From NCBI GenBank assembly GCA_023378865.1, contig JAMCSP010000034.1, positions 1 through 32,940 of the forward strand: a stretch of DNA of 32,940 nt, read 5' to 3'. The notes under the pieces are model-generated. The model saw only the letters and a program-made list of their open reading frames with translations. It was not told where the DNA came from and ran no database searches. Every line of letters starts with the position of its first letter. The stretch's first letter is position 1. Positions 16,118 through 23,887 of this stretch are shown piece by piece. This DNA comes from Candidatus Parvarchaeota archaeon (lineage in GTDB: Archaea; Nanobdellota; Nanobdellia; Parvarchaeales; Parvarchaeaceae). The position numbers and the translations under genes are program-made.

Positions 16118-16275
16118 CCAAATGCCAGATATACTATTCCTATCAGGCTTGCCCCGTTAGGGCCGAAATACCTTGTTAAAAAGACTAATATGAGGATAAA
16201 ACCAACTAAAAAATAAAGTATGACTACGGAAAAGAATATCTTCTTCTTTCTACTGCTTAATTCTCCAACTATCAT
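16057..16275 (-). CDS. Small two-helix membrane protein, 72 aa
   Basis: No family was recognised. A basic N-terminus (MIVGELSSRKKK) precedes a membrane helix at about 13-34 (IFFSVVILYFLVGFILILVFL). A short loop with 'YFGPNGAS' leads to a second helix (LIGIVYLAFGWLVLYRW) and a basic tail (KIMKIKYK), so both ends are probably cytoplasmic. It is the first gene of an operon with the MFS transporter and Sua5. Its stop is 5 nt from the preferred MFS start. It may accompany the transporter, but no functional evidence is visible. Confidence 0.65.
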   Translation of the reverse strand: MIVGELSSRKKKIFFSVVILYFLVGFILILVFLTRYFGPNGASLIGIVYLAFGWLVLYRWKGLFKIMKIKYK

Positions 16276-16326
16276 TAATAATTTATAATCCAGTCAGTTA
16301 TATCATTTTAATTATATGGAAAACTA

Positions 16327-16336
16327 TTTATATTAT
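16327..16336 (+). promoter_or_regulatory. TATA box upstream of short ANL-like gene
   Basis: TTTATATTAT is centred about 25 nt upstream of the ATG at 16356, consistent with a leaderless mRNA and supporting the annotated start. Confidence 0.5.
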
Positions 16337-16355
16337 AACTAATCACTATTTTAAA

Positions 16356-17501
16356 ATGAACAATTATATAAAAAACCTTGGAAAATACTCAAAAAAGGAA
16401 GACTTCTTTGAAGGACAGTGGTACGGCTTCAAGGATCCATTTGAAAAAGCACTTTCAAGTAATAGCAGTGAAAATGGCATGTTGATCTGGCTAAAAGCAA
16501 TAGCAAAATATCATATAAACGAAAGCACGGGTTCAAGGTACTGGACAGAAAAAGCAAAGTCAAACGGTATAACCTACGAAAAAATAGACAATGCTAAAGA
16601 CTTAGATTCACTTGTTTCATTGCTAGGAAACTCTGATTCCAGCCTTTTAAAGAAAGAGAACGGCTACAAAGATTATTACATGCCAAAAAATTTCAAACTT
16701 GAGGACATGTTCAAAAGCTCCTCATCAGGCACTACAGGGCCGGCAAAGACTGTTTATCACACCCCTCAGTCTTTGTCTATTTCTGCAGTCAATGAATACA
16801 CGGGAATAAAGGCGCAGTACCCCGTAAAAGATCTAAAAAACAAAAAGTTAGTGGCTGCTGGGCCTATTGGTGCTTATCAGGAAGAACACAAGAAACTTGC
16901 AGAGCTTCTTGGGATGGAATATATAGGAAATGAATTTGAAACAAAGGGATTAAAGCTTTTAAGTCCGGAGCAGATGATGGAAGCAATGAAGCCAGTGATG
17001 GAAAAAGAGATATACACGTTGAAGCAAGGTAACGTCGGAATAGCAACTGCTGCAATGGAAATGCTTTCAATGATGCCAAAAGAAGTATTTTATGGTACAG
17101 ATATAATAAAGGTATCGGGAACGCAGATAAATACAGATATGTTAAAAAAGATGGAGAACAGACTCGGTAAAAAACTCATACCGATGTATGGCCACTATGC
17201 CGGAAAGTCTTCAATAGGCTTTAAAGACGGTGTAAGTATAGTTCATTTAGGCGGCGGAAAGATATATTTCAGCAGTGACATAGCTTATTTCCCACCATTT
17301 CCAGTCACATATATTTATATGAATTACCAAGAGAGAACTACTGCATATGGAGAAAAAGTACCAACAAAGATGATAGTTGCCGAGCCTGAACTTTTGCTAA
17401 TAAATGATGAAGACTACGCAGTAAAAACAAAATCAATGAAAACAACAAAAGCTTTCAAAAAGATAGACGGAATTTCCAATCTTTCAAGATCTTTAAATTA
17501 A
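16356..17501 (+). CDS. Short ANL-superfamily (adenylate-forming) enzyme-like protein
   Basis: A 381-residue soluble protein. The clearest signature is 'SSSSGTTGPAKTVYHT' at about 121-136, the phosphate-binding loop of ANL enzymes (S/T-S-G-T/S-T-G-x-x-K), as in phenylacetate-CoA ligase or GH3-type enzymes. 'VSGTQINTDMLKKMENRLGKKLIPMYGHYAGKSSIGF' at about 250-290 matches the motif region ending in the usual YGxTE block, but the canonical Thr-Glu is replaced. The usual small C-terminal lid domain looks missing or much reduced, since the protein ends about 90 residues after that block. It converges on a full-length ANL gene with a 4-bp overlap. It could be a divergent ligase, an AMP-forming synthetase without thioesterification, or a non-catalytic partner. 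Confidence 0.65.
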   Translation: MNNYIKNLGKYSKKEDFFEGQWYGFKDPFEKALSSNSSENGMLIWLKAIAKYHINESTGSRYWTEKAKSNGITYEKIDNAKDLDSLVSLLGNSDSSLLKKENGYKDYYMPKNFKLEDMFKSSSSGTTGPAKTVYHTPQSLSISAVNEYTGIKAQYPVKDLKNKKLVAAGPIGAYQEEHKKLAELLGMEYIGNEFETKGLKLLSPEQMMEAMKPVMEKEIYTLKQGNVGIATAAMEMLSMMPKEVFYGTDIIKVSGTQINTDMLKKMENRLGKKLIPMYGHYAGKSSIGFKDGVSIVHLGGGKIYFSSDIAYFPPFPVTYIYMNYQERTTAYGEKVPTKMIVAEPELLLINDEDYAVKTKSMKTTKAFKKIDGISNLSRSLN

Positions 17502-18853
17502 TAGTGTTCTATCCCCCTTTTATCTATAATCTTAGGGCTTTTAATTCTCTTGGGATCATAAAAAGGAATTTTGTCCTTATCTACTAGCTCAACTTCAAGT
17601 GAAGCCAATTTTTTGTCCAGTACATACTTTAGTTCCATCTCTTTTTTGGATAATTTATCTAAGATTAGGTTAACTACCTCCTCTTTACTGCCTTTAAATT
17701 CATTTTTATAAAAGTAAAAAGTCAGCTTATCCAAGCCATTTTCTCTAGTTATCTCAGTGTATCCTTCTCCTAGATTTAATTTTCTTGATGCAAAGGCAAG
17801 AACGTCATCTATTATTATATCATCCAATTTTGATACGCTGAAATTGACAAGCTTATTTGTCCTGCCGAGAAATTCAAGATACATATAATCCTTGTCTATG
17901 CCTATAAACCTGACTTTCTCCTTTGTATTATAATTTATTAAAGGCACGTGATCATAGCCATTTAATCCCTTGCTTATCAAAAGCAATTCGCCTTCAAGCC
18001 CCTTGAGTTTATTATCAGAGGGATAATAAACCTTTCCATCGGAGTAAATACCAAATTCATTGTTATACCTAGAAAGTTTAAATACAGAAATGTCCGGAAT
18101 ACCTTCGCTCTTCAACAGTTCTTCCGAATAAAATTTGCCACCACAAACCCGCTCAGTAGATGCAAGTATGTCTATTACGCCCCTTACTGGTATCAAAGAA
18201 TAAAGAAGCTTGCATCTTTCAAGATTTAGAGGCTCTCCGCCTACTGAGATGTATATTTCATTTTTACGCGCTATGTAATTTAATTCTTCTCTTGATTTTT
18301 CATCTAAGTTATATATTTCTCTAAACAAAATTGATAGCAAGCTGGATATAAGAATCTTTTTATTAATGTTTGGATGCGAATCTATTATGTAATTTGACTT
18401 TTTCAAAAGATCTAAAAGCGTTTGGCCTGGCCCGGGATTTAATTCTATTGATTTCCCAATCTCGGATATATATGACATGGTTATTCCACTTATAGCAGGC
18501 CTGGGTGGAGCAATATTTATAGTTATATAAGGAATTTCTCCAAGTAATCCCTTATAAAATCCTATAAAAGTCTGACCAAAAACATTCATATCACCATAAG
18601 TTACAGGTATAACTTTAGGTTTTCCAGTCGAACCTGAAGTTTGAAGTAAAGACACATTAGTACGCATGTCAGGTATAAATTTATAGAAGTTATCAATGAA
18701 TAGTTCACCTGAAATTACAGGAATATCCCTAATTACACCTCCTAAATTCTTTGAAGTCAAATTTTTCAGGGGTTTATATGAATCCGACTTATAAAAATCT
18801 ATATTATTTAATGCATATTCAAAAACAGACTTAACATTGGGCTTTGCTGTCAT
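17498..18853 (-). CDS. ANL-superfamily adenylate-forming enzyme (phenylacetate-CoA-ligase/GH3-like)
   Basis: A 451-residue soluble enzyme. The P-loop motif 'LLQTSGSTGKPKVIPVTY' is at about 69-86, 'GVIDILASTERVCGG' corresponds to the YGxTE adenylate-binding block, and 'INYNTKEKVRFI' with 'LEFLGRTNKLVNFSVSKLDDIII' corresponds to the domain junction and lid-domain entry. The C-terminal part, ending 'PFYDPKRIKSPKIIDKRG', looks like the lid domain of phenylacetate-CoA-ligase-like enzymes. Such enzymes activate a carboxylic acid as acyl-AMP and pass it to CoA or another nucleophile; the acid is unknown. It is the last gene of an operon with a KaiC-like ATPase and a V4R protein, overlapping the V4R gene by 4 bp. 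Confidence 0.75.
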   Translation of the reverse strand: MTAKPNVKSVFEYALNNIDFYKSDSYKPLKNLTSKNLGGVIRDIPVISGELFIDNFYKFIPDMRTNVSLLQTSGSTGKPKVIPVTYGDMNVFGQTFIGFYKGLLGEIPYITINIAPPRPAISGITMSYISEIGKSIELNPGPGQTLLDLLKKSNYIIDSHPNINKKILISSLLSILFREIYNLDEKSREELNYIARKNEIYISVGGEPLNLERCKLLYSLIPVRGVIDILASTERVCGGKFYSEELLKSEGIPDISVFKLSRYNNEFGIYSDGKVYYPSDNKLKGLEGELLLISKGLNGYDHVPLINYNTKEKVRFIGIDKDYMYLEFLGRTNKLVNFSVSKLDDIIIDDVLAFASRKLNLGEGYTEITRENGLDKLTFYFYKNEFKGSKEEVVNLILDKLSKKEMELKYVLDKKLASLEVELVDKDKIPFYDPKRIKSPKIIDKRGIEHY

Positions 18854-19377
18854 AATTGAACTTCAGATATAAATTTACATTCTGGGTCTCCCTTTGCCTT
18901 GCAGTATATCTCCTTTGTTGAATATTTTTTATCCATTAAACTAGTAAACATCGCGCTTAAACTACCCGCTGAGAAAAAGCACACTGGTTTCTCAGACTTA
19001 CCAAATATCTCTAAATATGCTTCTGCCATTGGAGAAGGATTAATTGTGGTTACAATTTTATCTTTATCAAAACTAAAAACGAATTTTCCAAGGCCGGATG
19101 TTGCAACAACGTTTGATACCAAATCAAGAATTTTATTGATATCATTATTAAATCTATTTTTATAATCGCTTATTATGCCACTTATGCTAATTGAACCGGC
19201 ATTGTATGCTTCATTTTCATCGTATTTTATGAGTTTACCAATTAAAGACGCAAATATACTCATATTTATAAGCACACCTGGCCTATTCATTAACAGTAAT
19301 CTATTATTCTCAAACCTTATGTTTTTGGTCAAGAGCATCTCATTTAAGAAATTATTTGGGGCTGTATCACTTGACAT
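18850..19377 (-). CDS. Stand-alone V4R (4-vinyl-reductase) ligand-binding domain protein
   Basis: A 175-residue soluble protein that consists essentially of a V4R domain. The diagnostic end is 'YSTKEIYCKAKGDPECKFISE' (E-x-x-C-x-A-x-G-D-x-x-C-x-F), preceded by 'PVCFFSAGSLSAMF' where V4R domains have C..xxG.laG. 'EAYNAGSISISG' is the earlier family Y..G...G block. V4R domains bind small hydrophobic ligands and regulate attached domains, as in BchJ and aromatic-sensing NtrC-type activators. The two cysteines may bind metal. No output domain is present, so it may act on its operon partners. It overlaps the KaiC-like gene by 11 bp and the ANL gene by 4 bp. A GGGAGGC Shine-Dalgarno 4 nt upstream sets its start. 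Confidence 0.82.
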   Translation of the reverse strand: MSSDTAPNNFLNEMLLTKNIRFENNRLLLMNRPGVLINMSIFASLIGKLIKYDENEAYNAGSISISGIISDYKNRFNNDINKILDLVSNVVATSGLGKFVFSFDKDKIVTTINPSPMAEAYLEIFGKSEKPVCFFSAGSLSAMFTSLMDKKYSTKEIYCKAKGDPECKFISEVQL

Positions 19378-20032
19378 ATATGCCTCCCTTGTCTATTCTC
19401 ATAGGGAGCATTGATCTATCATTATTCGTCCTTCTCATTTTTATTATCTGCATACTTCTATCGAAATCGCCACCCAAACCAGTGTAGAAAAGATTTATAA
19501 CTGCGTCAGAAAGATACTCTCCGCTGAAATAAAGTGTGTCATTATCCGAAACCTGTGGCTGCTCGTCAGTAACTATTGCAGTTACCTTGAACTTTTTAAG
19601 TTCGGTAACTAAATCAAGCATGAATTTCCTGAATTTGCCTCTATCCTCCATATACATTGAAATAGCAGACAAAGAATCAATTACAACCCTGGAAACCTTA
19701 TTTTCATGGATCACGTCAAGCACTCCCAAATATTCAAAATTTATAGGGGAGTTGAATGAAATGAGTAATTTTTTCTTAGAAACGAAATCTCTTATATCAT
19801 TTAATCCGATGGCTTCCATATCACTTATTAGATCATCGACGTTTTCTTCAAATGATACTAGCAAACAGGTTTCTCCGTTCTTCAAACCCTCATATAAAAA
19901 TGACATCCCAAGAAGAGACTTTCCAGAACCTGGCCCCCCCAATACGCTTATTACAGAACCGATTTCAAATCCGCCATCTATCTTTTGGTCTAGGCCGTGT
20001 ATACCACTGGGTATTCTTTTTATTCCTGCCAT
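19367..20032 (-). CDS. Single-domain KaiC-like RecA-fold ATPase
   Basis: A 221-residue KaiC-family ATPase with one RecA domain. It has 'GIHGLDQKIDGGFEIGSVISVLGGPGSGKS' with Walker A at 33-39, the paired glutamates of 'VSFEEN' at about 62-63 (catalytic in KaiC) and Walker B 'VSRVVIDSLSAI' at about 113-124. The typical C-terminal 'MQIIKMRRTNNDRSMLPMRIDKGGIYV' follows. Single-domain KaiC homologues are common in archaea. They act as ATP-dependent oligomeric switches in signalling or motility (FlaH-like), and many have no known partner. No archaellum or KaiB gene is nearby. It is the first gene of the ATPase-V4R-ANL operon. Confidence 0.92.
   Translation of the reverse strand: MAGIKRIPSGIHGLDQKIDGGFEIGSVISVLGGPGSGKSLLGMSFLYEGLKNGETCLLVSFEENVDDLISDMEAIGLNDIRDFVSKKKLLISFNSPINFEYLGVLDVIHENKVSRVVIDSLSAISMYMEDRGKFRKFMLDLVTELKKFKVTAIVTDEQPQVSDNDTLYFSGEYLSDAVINLFYTGLGGDFDRSMQIIKMRRTNNDRSMLPMRIDKGGIYVK
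19382..19388 (-). promoter_or_regulatory. Shine-Dalgarno for V4R gene inside the KaiC-like gene
   Basis: GGGAGGC on the minus strand lies 4 nt before the ATG at 19377 and within the last codons of the KaiC-like gene. It supports the V4R start despite the 11-bp gene overlap. Confidence 0.5.
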
Positions 20033-20099
20033 ATTAATTTCTATACATAATATAGAAAGACTTATTTAATAAACTTTTGTATTTAGCTTTTGGAATAAA

Positions 20100-21047
20100 T
20101 TAGTTATTCTTCTGTGTTTTTTCTTCTTTTTGATCTTCTTTATCAGGCAGATTCTTTACATTGCTCTTTTCAAACAGATCTTTTATTCCTTCAACCCCTA
20201 CAGGCGTAGGTATACTAAATCCTTTACTGTCAGTCGGGATAAATATCATAAGATTCTTGCCACTTAGACTTATTTCATACATCATATTAAGCGATCTCAG
20301 CTGCATTGCAAACAAATCTTTTTTGTATTTTGAACTTGCTTCTATAATTTTATCCGCAGCAAGAGACTCGCTCTCCGCCAGTTTAACCCTTGCCTGCTTT
20401 TCCCTGTCTGCTACAGCAACCCTTGCCATTGCATCCTGTAAATCCGGGGGTATGCTTACATCCCTTATTTCAACAGATATTGCCTCTATTCCCCAGTCTG
20501 ATACCCTGTCCTGTATCAAATTCTTTACGTCCTTGCCTATTACGTCCCTGCCAGCCAACATTTCCGACAATTCAGTTTTACCGATTATATCCCTCAAAGC
20601 TGTCTGCGCTGCCAGCTGAACAGAATCTCTATAAATTTGAACGTTCAAAACAGCATTCTCTGAGTTAAGGACTTTCCAGAAAAGAAGGGCGTCAACATCT
20701 ACAGGAACATTGTCCTTTGTAAGCGTTTTCTCTGCTTTGAAAATAGTATTAATTACCCTCAAATCCAATGTAATCGGAGTAGTCTGTACGAAGGGTATCA
20801 AAATGTGTATGCCAGGTCCCATTATACCTACATACTTTCCAAATGAGAGAACTGCCTTCCTATTCCATTGGTTTACTACCCTTATCGCAGCAACTAAAAA
20901 CACAATGAAAAATAATACCCCTATGCCTATACCTGCATACAGATTAACAATGGAAATCAGATAGCCTATAACTGCAGGTATAAAAATAACAAAAAGTATT
21001 CCAAGTGCATCTCCATTAAAATTTTTCATCTCTGTAGCCATAACCAT
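20100..21047 (-). CDS. SPFH/Band 7 (stomatin/slipin-like) membrane protein
   Basis: A 315-residue stomatin-type protein. Two hydrophobic stretches at about 14-57 are followed by the SPFH domain from 'VVNQWNRKAVLSFGKYVGIMGPGIHILIPFV'. Characteristic slipin blocks include 'TKDNVPVDVDALLFWKV', 'AAQTALRDIIGKTELSEML' and 'DWGIEAISVEIRDVSIPPDLQDAMARVAVADREKQARV'. The coiled-coil 'AESESLAADKIIEASSKY' and a charged tail (LPDKEDQKEEKTQKNN) complete it. Such proteins form large membrane rings or scaffolds, often with an NfeD partner; none is visible here. Start alternatives are M1 and M3. It lies upstream of, and on the same strand as, the KaiC-like operon with a 67-bp gap. Confidence 0.93.
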   Translation of the reverse strand: MVMATEMKNFNGDALGILFVIFIPAVIGYLISIVNLYAGIGIGVLFFIVFLVAAIRVVNQWNRKAVLSFGKYVGIMGPGIHILIPFVQTTPITLDLRVINTIFKAEKTLTKDNVPVDVDALLFWKVLNSENAVLNVQIYRDSVQLAAQTALRDIIGKTELSEMLAGRDVIGKDVKNLIQDRVSDWGIEAISVEIRDVSIPPDLQDAMARVAVADREKQARVKLAESESLAADKIIEASSKYKKDLFAMQLRSLNMMYEISLSGKNLMIFIPTDSKGFSIPTPVGVEGIKDLFEKSNVKNLPDKEDQKEEKTQKNN

Positions 21048-21090
21048 TAAACAGAATATAGAGTTAAATAGTTTCTATTAAGAATTAAAG

Positions 21091-21100
21091 TAATAAATAG
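21091..21100 (+). promoter_or_regulatory. TATA-like box upstream of AAA-associated domain gene
   Basis: TAATAAATAG is centred about 26 nt upstream of the ATG at 21121. Confidence 0.4.
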
Positions 21101-21120
21101 CACAGATTATTACAATTATC

Positions 21121-21603
21121 ATGAAAGGACTTTTTCCTTTAAATATAAAGATAGGCCAGATACAGGGAGTTATCTCCATACTAAAAGAATATAACGGACA
21201 GATTTCCCTGCAGGAACTTTCTGATGAGGCATTAGAGCAGGCTGATGACCTTGTCAATGTACTTCAGGCCTGTAAACTGCTTGGATTTATAAAAATAAAC
21301 AACGGAAATATAAAACTGAATAAAAAAATTGAAGATAAGAACTCTCATGAAATAAACCTGGAAATAAAAAGGAATTTACTGAAAATAGAGCCGTTTTTGG
21401 AAATAAAAAGGGTAATAAGAAAAAACAAGAAGATAACAACTACTGAGTTATTCCAGGATCTGATAAAAAAAGGAGTTATAACATACAGAAACAATTTATC
21501 AGGTATAGAAGCATTCAAAAGAGACCTGCTTGTCATAGGTATAAGGCTTGAAATACTTGCATATGAACATGAGAACGACATTTGGAAAATAAATAACAAA
21601 TGA
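21121..21603 (+). CDS. Detached AAA-associated C-terminal domain of NitT/TauT-type ABC transporter
   Basis: A 160-residue soluble protein. The N-terminus 'LFPLNIKIGQIQGVISILKEYNGQISLQELSDEALEQADDLVNVLQACKLLGFIKINNGNIKLNKK' closely follows the AAA-associated domain normally fused to the C-terminus of archaeal and some bacterial nitrate/sulfonate/bicarbonate-type ABC ATPases (AAA_assoc_C family). The remainder is a second winged-helix-like region ('IKRVIRKNKKITTTELFQDLIKKGVITYRN'). It is encoded on the plus strand and ends 3 nt before the stop of the convergent ABC ATPase gene, whose product lacks such a tail. It probably works with that ATPase in trans, as a regulatory or DNA-binding module. 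Confidence 0.78.
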   Translation: MKGLFPLNIKIGQIQGVISILKEYNGQISLQELSDEALEQADDLVNVLQACKLLGFIKINNGNIKLNKKIEDKNSHEINLEIKRNLLKIEPFLEIKRVIRKNKKITTTELFQDLIKKGVITYRNNLSGIEAFKRDLLVIGIRLEILAYEHENDIWKINNK

Positions 21604-21606
21604 GAT

Positions 21607-22353
21607 TCACTCGGCAAAAATTGAATATATTTCATTTACCTTCTTTCTGAATTCCCTGCTTCCTCTATCTCTAGGCCGTTTTATATCAACATTCAGCATC
21701 TTCTTTACAACTGCGGGTTTATTTGACAATACAACTATTTTATCTGACATCTCCACTGCTTCCTCTATATTATGTGAAACCATTACAATTACTTTAGGCA
21801 AAGTCTTCCTGTCCTTTAAAACCTCTATAACGGTTTTACGAAGGCTGTTAGCAGTAAGCTCATCCAGTGAGCTGAATGGCTCATCCATTAAAAGCAAAGT
21901 AGGATTTGATACCAGTGCTCGCGCAAGTCCTACTCTCTGCTTCATCCCGCCACTTAAAAGATTCGGGTAAGCATCCTCAAAACCTTTCAGCTCCAGTTTA
22001 TAAAGCATTTCCAATGCGGTTTTTTCTCTTTCGGCTTCTGTTATCGGCTTTGAAGCCAGCCCTATCTTCACGTTTTCAAGGTTTGAAAGCCACGGCAAGA
22101 GCGCAAAATCCTGAAAAACAAATGAAATATCGGTTGAAGGACCGTCTATTTTCTTTCCAGCCAGTACTATACTTCCGCTATCTGCCTTTATTAAGCCTGC
22201 TATTATCCTAAGAAGGGTACTCTTTCCGCAGCCAGAAGGTCCTATTATGGAAACAAATTCTAATTCATTTGCTGAAAAGGATATTCCATCTAATACCGTT
22301 AATCCGCTTTTAGGGTATGCAAAATTTATTTTTTCAACGTTTAGGAATGCCAT
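21607..22353 (-). CDS. NitT/TauT-type ABC importer ATP-binding protein
   Basis: A 248-residue ABC ATPase of the SsuB/TauB/NrtD group. It has Walker A 'GPSGCGKSTLLR', Q-loop 'FVFQDFALLPWLSNLENV', signature 'LSGGMKQRVGLARAL', Walker B 'TLLLMDEPFSSLDELT' and H-loop 'MVSHNIEEAVEMSDKI'. This group imports nitrate, sulfonates, thiamine precursors or similar small compounds; the substrate is not determinable here. The fused permease gene lies immediately upstream on the same strand (2 nt). The C-terminal AAA-associated domain often fused in archaeal members is absent and is instead encoded convergently at 21121-21603. Confidence 0.93.
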   Translation of the reverse strand: MAFLNVEKINFAYPKSGLTVLDGISFSANELEFVSIIGPSGCGKSTLLRIIAGLIKADSGSIVLAGKKIDGPSTDISFVFQDFALLPWLSNLENVKIGLASKPITEAEREKTALEMLYKLELKGFEDAYPNLLSGGMKQRVGLARALVSNPTLLLMDEPFSSLDELTANSLRKTVIEVLKDRKTLPKVIVMVSHNIEEAVEMSDKIVVLSNKPAVVKKMLNVDIKRPRDRGSREFRKKVNEIYSIFAE

Positions 22354-22355
22354 AA

Positions 22356-23855
22356 CTAAGAATAAACTGAATTTACTCTGTTATATAACCTGCGCCATAC
22401 AAAATAGTTTATAATAATTATCATTGCCACCATATTGGCAAGAAGGACACCCATCAAAAGAAGGTTATTATTGGCTAATGCAACGTTTAATGCCTTGCCT
22501 ATCCCTATAGACACTGAAGTTATAAGTTTACCGCTGCCTGCTGAAAAGTATTCCGCAACTATACTTGCATTCCACTCTGCAGCGATACCTGTTACCGCAC
22601 CGGTTATTACTCCAGGCATTATAGCCTTTAGATATATCTTTTTCCATGCAATTATTCCATCAAGATGAAAGATTTTCTTCACTTCATCTATGCTTTCTGG
22701 CAGGTATTTTGTAGTGGCTACTATACTAAAAATTACATACCATAAGCCGCTTAAAAAGTAGATTATAAATGCTAACAATTCAGAGTTCCCATAAACAAGT
22801 TCGGCTATTGCAGGCAGTAATATGGTAGCGGGTATTGAAGCAAATATCTGAAACAAAAGCAGATATCTTTTTGTCTTGTTTGAAAGGAACACTACGTATA
22901 TGCTTAGTGGAATTGAGACTGCAATTATTGCAAGGAAGGCACCCCAGACCCTTAGAAATGAAAAGGCCAGCGACAAAAGGGAATATCCTTCGTATCCGAT
23001 AAGTTTGCTTAACAGTTGCAGATTTACAAAAGGGATTACTTTGTAGATTATAAAACCAAAAAGCGCTGCAAGCAATACATAAAAAATAAAATTAGCATAT
23101 ACAGTTAACTTATGCCTGCCTTTTCCACTAAGTTTTATCCCTTTATCCCTGAAATAATTAAATGTAAACTTATCCCTTTTTCTTTTCTTGTAGTCCTTTA
23201 AGTAATACCTGTTCGCAAACCTGTCAAACCTTTCAAAGAACAATAAACGGGTTGCTATCACAAATAAAACGAATATTATTATAGAATAAAGATAAAGATA
23301 AAAGTTACCGGTTGCAGCCGCCTTTACAAATTCAACCCCTATACCATGTTTTACTGCGTAGTTCTTTGTGCCTACTGAGAATATTTCGCTTGTAACCAAG
23401 TAAAAAAGCCCGATCGCCCAGGATAAACTCATCTGCTCGGACATTCTAGGAAGCGATGCAGGAATGAATATTTTCTTAAGCCGCTGATAAAAATTAAGTC
23501 TGTATATTTTTGCCATATCCAAATACTCGGAAGGCAGGGATATTATTGCCTGATAAACGCCAAATATGATGTTCCAGAGCATGCTTGTTATTATCAAAAA
23601 TATAACTGCAGCATTTATTCCTATCGAGCCGGGAAAATAAAATACAAAAAGATATATAGCAAACGGAAAGAACGCAAGTATTGGCAGGGTCTGCAGTATA
23701 TCTACAACAGGCATTAGAACCCTGTTCAATTTCTTTGACCTTGCCACAGCTATGCCGGTAAACAAGGCTATTACCATTGAAATCGACAAAGCTATCAACA
23801 TCCTTGTCCAAGAATATACAGTATCCAGTATAACTGAAAAAACCAGCTGTAACAT
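22356..23855 (-). CDS. Fused two-domain ABC importer permease (BPD_transp_1 x2)
   Basis: A 499-residue membrane protein with two binding-protein-dependent permease domains in tandem. The first half (about 1-205) has the EAA-type loop 'LPSEYLDMAKIYRLNFYQRLKKIFIPASLPRM'. A basic linker (KDYKKRKRDKFTFNYFRDKG...) follows. The second half (about 240-495) has 'LPESIDEVKKIFHLDGIIAWKKIYLKAIMPGVITG'. One chain can therefore supply both membrane halves to the ATPase homodimer encoded 2 nt downstream. Typical members use a periplasmic or lipid-anchored binding protein, and none is encoded nearby. The gene lies 32 bp after the transglutaminase-like gene on the same strand. Confidence 0.87.
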   Translation of the reverse strand: MLQLVFSVILDTVYSWTRMLIALSISMVIALFTGIAVARSKKLNRVLMPVVDILQTLPILAFFPFAIYLFVFYFPGSIGINAAVIFLIITSMLWNIIFGVYQAIISLPSEYLDMAKIYRLNFYQRLKKIFIPASLPRMSEQMSLSWAIGLFYLVTSEIFSVGTKNYAVKHGIGVEFVKAAATGNFYLYLYSIIIFVLFVIATRLLFFERFDRFANRYYLKDYKKRKRDKFTFNYFRDKGIKLSGKGRHKLTVYANFIFYVLLAALFGFIIYKVIPFVNLQLLSKLIGYEGYSLLSLAFSFLRVWGAFLAIIAVSIPLSIYVVFLSNKTKRYLLLFQIFASIPATILLPAIAELVYGNSELLAFIIYFLSGLWYVIFSIVATTKYLPESIDEVKKIFHLDGIIAWKKIYLKAIMPGVITGAVTGIAAEWNASIVAEYFSAGSGKLITSVSIGIGKALNVALANNNLLLMGVLLANMVAMIIIINYFVWRRLYNRVNSVYS

Positions 23856-23887
23856 ATAAGAATATGTTGCCCTGGATTAAATTACTT

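Noticed and set aside
20161-20619. 152-aa plus-strand ORF opposite the SPFH gene
   Set aside because: It is antisense to the conserved SPFH domain and low in complexity; no family features were seen.
23494-23811. Cysteine-containing 105-aa minus-strand ORF
   Set aside because: It lies in another frame of the fused ABC permease, which has clear EAA motifs and membrane helices; it is a shadow.
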